From an uncultured Clostridia bacterium (GTDB taxonomy: Bacteria > Bacillota > Clostridia > TANB77 > CAG-508), in the NCBI GenBank assembly GCA_944387555.1, contig CALXFH010000009.1, forward strand, positions 1 to 57,265: a stretch of 57,265 nucleotides of DNA, in the 5' to 3' direction. Positions 54,602-57,265 of this stretch are shown piece by piece. The number at the start of each line of letters is the position of its first letter. The first letter of the stretch is position 1. The notes under the pieces are model-generated. The model saw only the letters and a list, made by a program, of their open reading frames with translations. It had not been told where the DNA came from and did not search any database. The translations under genes and the position numbers were made by a program.

Positions 54602-55639
54602 TTACCATTTTATATCAACTTTTAATGTTTTTATTATAAATTTATATAATGAAATAAATAATCTAAAACAATGTAATATGTATATTTTTTTTACAATAGC
54701 TACTTTCAAGTTTGAAAATCCTTTTTTCGCACAATAAATCAAATTTAAATATTTACTATGCCTCCACTCTTTAAAATTTTCATCTAAATATTTTAGATTA
54801 CTTATATATATATCTTTAAAGTTCATTGTATCATTTTCTGAAGCTTTTAACATTAAACTAATTCCAAAATGTAAAAATGCTATATCTGCTAATATTTCTT
54901 TTCTCTCTTTCGAAGCATTGGCTTTGTTGTATTTTTCTCTAACTTCTAGCATCGCTTCTTGAATACCTGATATTTCTTCTTTTTTCAATGTATTCATTGC
55001 AGAACCTTGAATAACCATATAATTATATAAAATTTCATCTACAAAAGTTATTTTTTTTACATTTAAATATAACATTGCTAAAAACATCATATCTTCTAAA
55101 ATTCTTGGTGGTTTTTTTAAATCCTCTAAATTTTTCAACAATTCTGCTCTATACATCTTATTCCATAATGCAGTATTAATAGATATTACTTCTTCTGGAT
55201 TCTTTTCCATATCTATAACTCTATTTTCCGAATATTTCATTTCTTTGGATATAACCTTTTTAGTTTCAAAGTCTATTCTTTGAAATCCACAAATAGAAAT
55301 ATCTGAATTGTTTGTTGTTATATTTTTATATAGTCTTTCTAAAAATTTTTTATTTACATAGTCATCTGAATCAATAAATGTTATATATTTTCCCTTAGCT
55401 TTTCTTATTCCATCAAATCTTGCTTTCCAGACACCTTCGTTTTTTTTATCTATTACAATAATTCTACTATCTTTTTTACTATATTTGTACAATAGTTCTA
55501 AAGTATTATCTTTTGAGCCATCATTTATACATATAATTTCAAACTCTTTCATTGTTTGCTCTAATAAGCTATCTATAGTTCTTGATATGTACTTTTCTGC
55601 ATTATAAGCTGGTATTATTACACTAACTTTTGGTTTCAA
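54602..55639 (-). CDS. GT2 glycosyltransferase
   Basis: 345 aa soluble family-2 transferase, no clear TM. VSVIIPAYNAEKYISRTIDSLLEQ, ICINDGSKDNTLELL, YITFIDSDDYV (DxD). The C-terminal part is of the kind that decorates wall teichoic acid or capsule repeats. TTG start at 55639 with GGGGG upstream. It heads the unit that runs into the EamA-like and membrane protein genes. Confidence 0.87.
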   Translation of the reverse strand: MKPKVSVIIPAYNAEKYISRTIDSLLEQTMKEFEIICINDGSKDNTLELLYKYSKKDSRIIVIDKKNEGVWKARFDGIRKAKGKYITFIDSDDYVNKKFLERLYKNITTNNSDISICGFQRIDFETKKVISKEMKYSENRVIDMEKNPEEVISINTALWNKMYRAELLKNLEDLKKPPRILEDMMFLAMLYLNVKKITFVDEILYNYMVIQGSAMNTLKKEEISGIQEAMLEVREKYNKANASKERKEILADIAFLHFGISLMLKASENDTMNFKDIYISNLKYLDENFKEWRHSKYLNLIYCAKKGFSNLKVAIVKKIYILHCFRLFISLYKFIIKTLKVDIKW

Positions 55640-55790
55640 ATTTTAGCCCCCTTATTTATTCCTTTATATTCCATATAATATCATTTTACTATAAAAATTA
55701 CAAGCTATTTTTAGTAGTAATTTTTTCACATAATTTTTTCTTTCATACAAAGCTCTTTTCCCTAAAATTCTTTTTTTATGCTTAATATTA

Positions 55791-55834
55791 AAAATATAAA
55801 ACTGAGCTTTGCAAAAATCTCAGTTTTATATTTT
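55791..55834 (-). terminator. Terminator of the glucosaminidase gene
   Basis: A 16-bp perfect stem (55791-55806 with 55819-55834), 12-base loop, U tract inside the distal arm. Confidence 0.8.
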
Positions 55835-55858
55835 TTACTAATATTTTATTATCTACTT

Positions 55859-57265
55859 CTATGTTGTTGATGGTCTAGGGCTCTTTTCAGCTGGCATATT
55901 TTCAAAAACAGGTATTGTAAATTCAAATGGTAAATCTATTAACCCATTTGCTTTATACTCATCGCTTATTCTTTTTCCTTCGTCATTTGCCCCTCTAATG
56001 TTTGTCATATATTGATGTGTATATAAATCCCCTATTAAATCATATTTTTGATAATATAATGTTGATTGCCCTATAGATATATAATCTCTACTTAAAAATT
56101 CAGCACTTCCTTCTATACAAAATTCCGGTGATGTCCAATGATTATTATATGCATATTCTGCACCATTTCTCCATATATCTTCTTTAGTAGAACCTGTTGC
56201 TCTTATATTAAATAAATTATATACCACTATTCCATTATAATTATATCCTTCACTTAATGGTGTTCCAGCTGTTCCCTGTTCATGTATCATCCTTGACGCT
56301 AAATGATATGGACTAATATTATATTCTTTAGCACTATATAATATTGTATTTATTATACTATCTGTTGTTGTAATTCCTCTTTCTTCATATTTTGTCAAAT
56401 ATGTGCCTTGTATCATATTTGATATTTCTGAATACGTACCATTAGATGTTGCTAGTTCTTGAAATTGAAATACATATCCATCATCAAGACTATTTCTTGG
56501 ATCCATCATATAAGCAATTGCTTCTCTTGATGCTCTATACCAACCTGGTTCATATTGTGTAGTTTGGTCAGCTCTCCATGCTCCTGTTTCTTGTGTTAAA
56601 CTTCTTGCACTTCCTGTACTAGTTAAAGAAAATTCTCCATCTAGAACAGCATTCCAATCTAAACCTGTATAATCTATTTTTATAATCCAATTTGGGTGTT
56701 GTTCTTGCAAATTCTGTAAAGCTTCTTTATATCCTGGATATTTTGATTCATCTAATTGTGAAAAATCAGATGAAGTTCCAAAATAAAATGTTATATATGC
56801 TATTTCAAAGACTTCATCTCTATAGCATGACTCTATCCTTACCTCATGCATTCCTCCACTTAATTGGCTCGTTTCTATTTCAATTCCAAATCCTGGTGTT
56901 GGATTTTGCTCTTCAGTTCCATATCCTGTTATTGATGCTATTACATCTGCTCTTTCTGCATAATTAATTGAACCTGTATCTATTTCTTTATTATCTAAGT
57001 ATGCTCTTATATATGTATTTGATACATTTACCATCTTCCATCCTGAAATACTTATCTTATCTGTCTCTGATCTATAATAAGTATTTCCACTTGGTGTGTC
57101 TACATATAACATACTTTTTATTTCTGTATCATAATTAAATGTTATATATGCTGTTTCTAAGACTTCATCTCCATAGCATGACTCTATTCTTACCTCATGC
57201 ATTCCTCCACTTAATTGGCTCGTTTCTATTTCAATTCCAAATCCTGGTGTTGGATTTTGCTCTTC
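55859..57265 (-). CDS. Cell-wall glucosaminidase with tandem N-terminal domains, 5' end cut off
   Basis: The frame is open to the window edge, so the N-terminus and any signal peptide are outside. Tandem Ig-like/GW-like domains of 117 aa (one complete, one partial visible; GFGIEIETSQLSGGMHEVRIESC) precede a GH73-like N-acetylglucosaminidase: LQEQHPNWIIKID, YMMDPRNSLDD, ASRMIHEQGTAG (likely catalytic Glu), YNGIVVYNLFNIRATG, EFCIEGSAEFLS. It cuts peptidoglycan glycan strands, for separation or remodelling. A terminator follows. Confidence 0.88.
   Translation of the reverse strand, partial: EEQNPTPGFGIEIETSQLSGGMHEVRIESCYGDEVLETAYITFNYDTEIKSMLYVDTPSGNTYYRSETDKISISGWKMVNVSNTYIRAYLDNKEIDTGSINYAERADVIASITGYGTEEQNPTPGFGIEIETSQLSGGMHEVRIESCYRDEVFEIAYITFYFGTSSDFSQLDESKYPGYKEALQNLQEQHPNWIIKIDYTGLDWNAVLDGEFSLTSTGSARSLTQETGAWRADQTTQYEPGWYRASREAIAYMMDPRNSLDDGYVFQFQELATSNGTYSEISNMIQGTYLTKYEERGITTTDSIINTILYSAKEYNISPYHLASRMIHEQGTAGTPLSEGYNYNGIVVYNLFNIRATGSTKEDIWRNGAEYAYNNHWTSPEFCIEGSAEFLSRDYISIGQSTLYYQKYDLIGDLYTHQYMTNIRGANDEGKRISDEYKANGLIDLPFEFTIPVFENMPAEKSPRPSTT
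56790..57265 (-). repeat. 351-bp tandem repeat in the glucosaminidase gene
   Basis: Segments 56790-56914 and 57141-57265 match nearly base for base at a 351-bp (117-codon) offset. The second runs off the window. Recent duplication is likely, and more copies may lie beyond the edge. Confidence 0.8.

Overview
The window is a low-GC Clostridia-like (Firmicutes) chromosome segment. The evidence is AT-rich DNA, strong AGGAGG-type ribosome binding sites, frequent TTG starts, and the Gram-positive sets SepF/DivIVA, DisA/RadA, TasA-like proteins and a ChW repeat. I infer an uncultured gut lineage but cannot name it. Nearly all genes are on the minus strand; only tsaE-tsaB-rimI is on the plus strand.

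Layout, left to right: 0-1.3 kb, small orphan genes of unusual composition. 1.4-2.1 kb, a dead prepilin fragment, a nested hairpin element and a short REP-like repeat. 2.1-9.8 kb, a GH15 glucoamylase, a beta-CASP RNase-like protein, a coiled-coil unknown and a repeat-amidoligase fusion. 9.8-13.4 kb, ftsK/spoIIIE, a coiled-coil protein and rsmD. 13.5-21.1 kb, a PD-(D/E)XK protein, divIVA, sepF, an HlyD-like protein, miaA, a membrane protein and mutL. 21.2-24.9 kb, a DUF6273-like orphan, secF-secD and an HD hydrolase. 25-28.2 kb, a TasA-like/ChW surface-protein operon. 28.4-35.3 kb, a membrane protein, a biotin ligase-like protein, a nucleotide kinase, a PHP protein, two tRNAs, a cyclophilin, disA and radA. 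35.3-36.3 kb, a REP-associated transposase module. 36.3-44.6 kb, mtaB, mreB, tsaEB-rimI, dCMP deaminase, obg, fic and trpS. 44.8-46.6 kb, a GH13 amylase of foreign composition. 46.8-57.3 kb, a rhamnose/cell-wall glycan cluster with glycosyltransferases and a glucosaminidase cut by the window edge.

The main discovery candidate is in decoding. Reading all genes by eye, I find no CGG used as an ordinary Arg codon in the roughly 45 kb of native-looking coding sequence. I find exactly four in-frame CGG codons in native genes: miaA, an HD hydrolase gene, the REP-associated transposase and tsaE. All four sit exactly where the conserved protein continues in the +1 frame. The pattern is (C/U)U(U/C)-CGG-N: Leu or Phe, then the C is skipped and GGN is read as Gly. 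In tsaE the skip rebuilds the Walker A motif GELGSGKT. In every case the zero frame stops within two to four codons. This looks like recurrent +1 frameshifting at an unassigned or starved CGG codon. All nine sense CGG codons I found are in four genes of atypical composition (at 157, 819, 29538 and 44757), which look laterally acquired.
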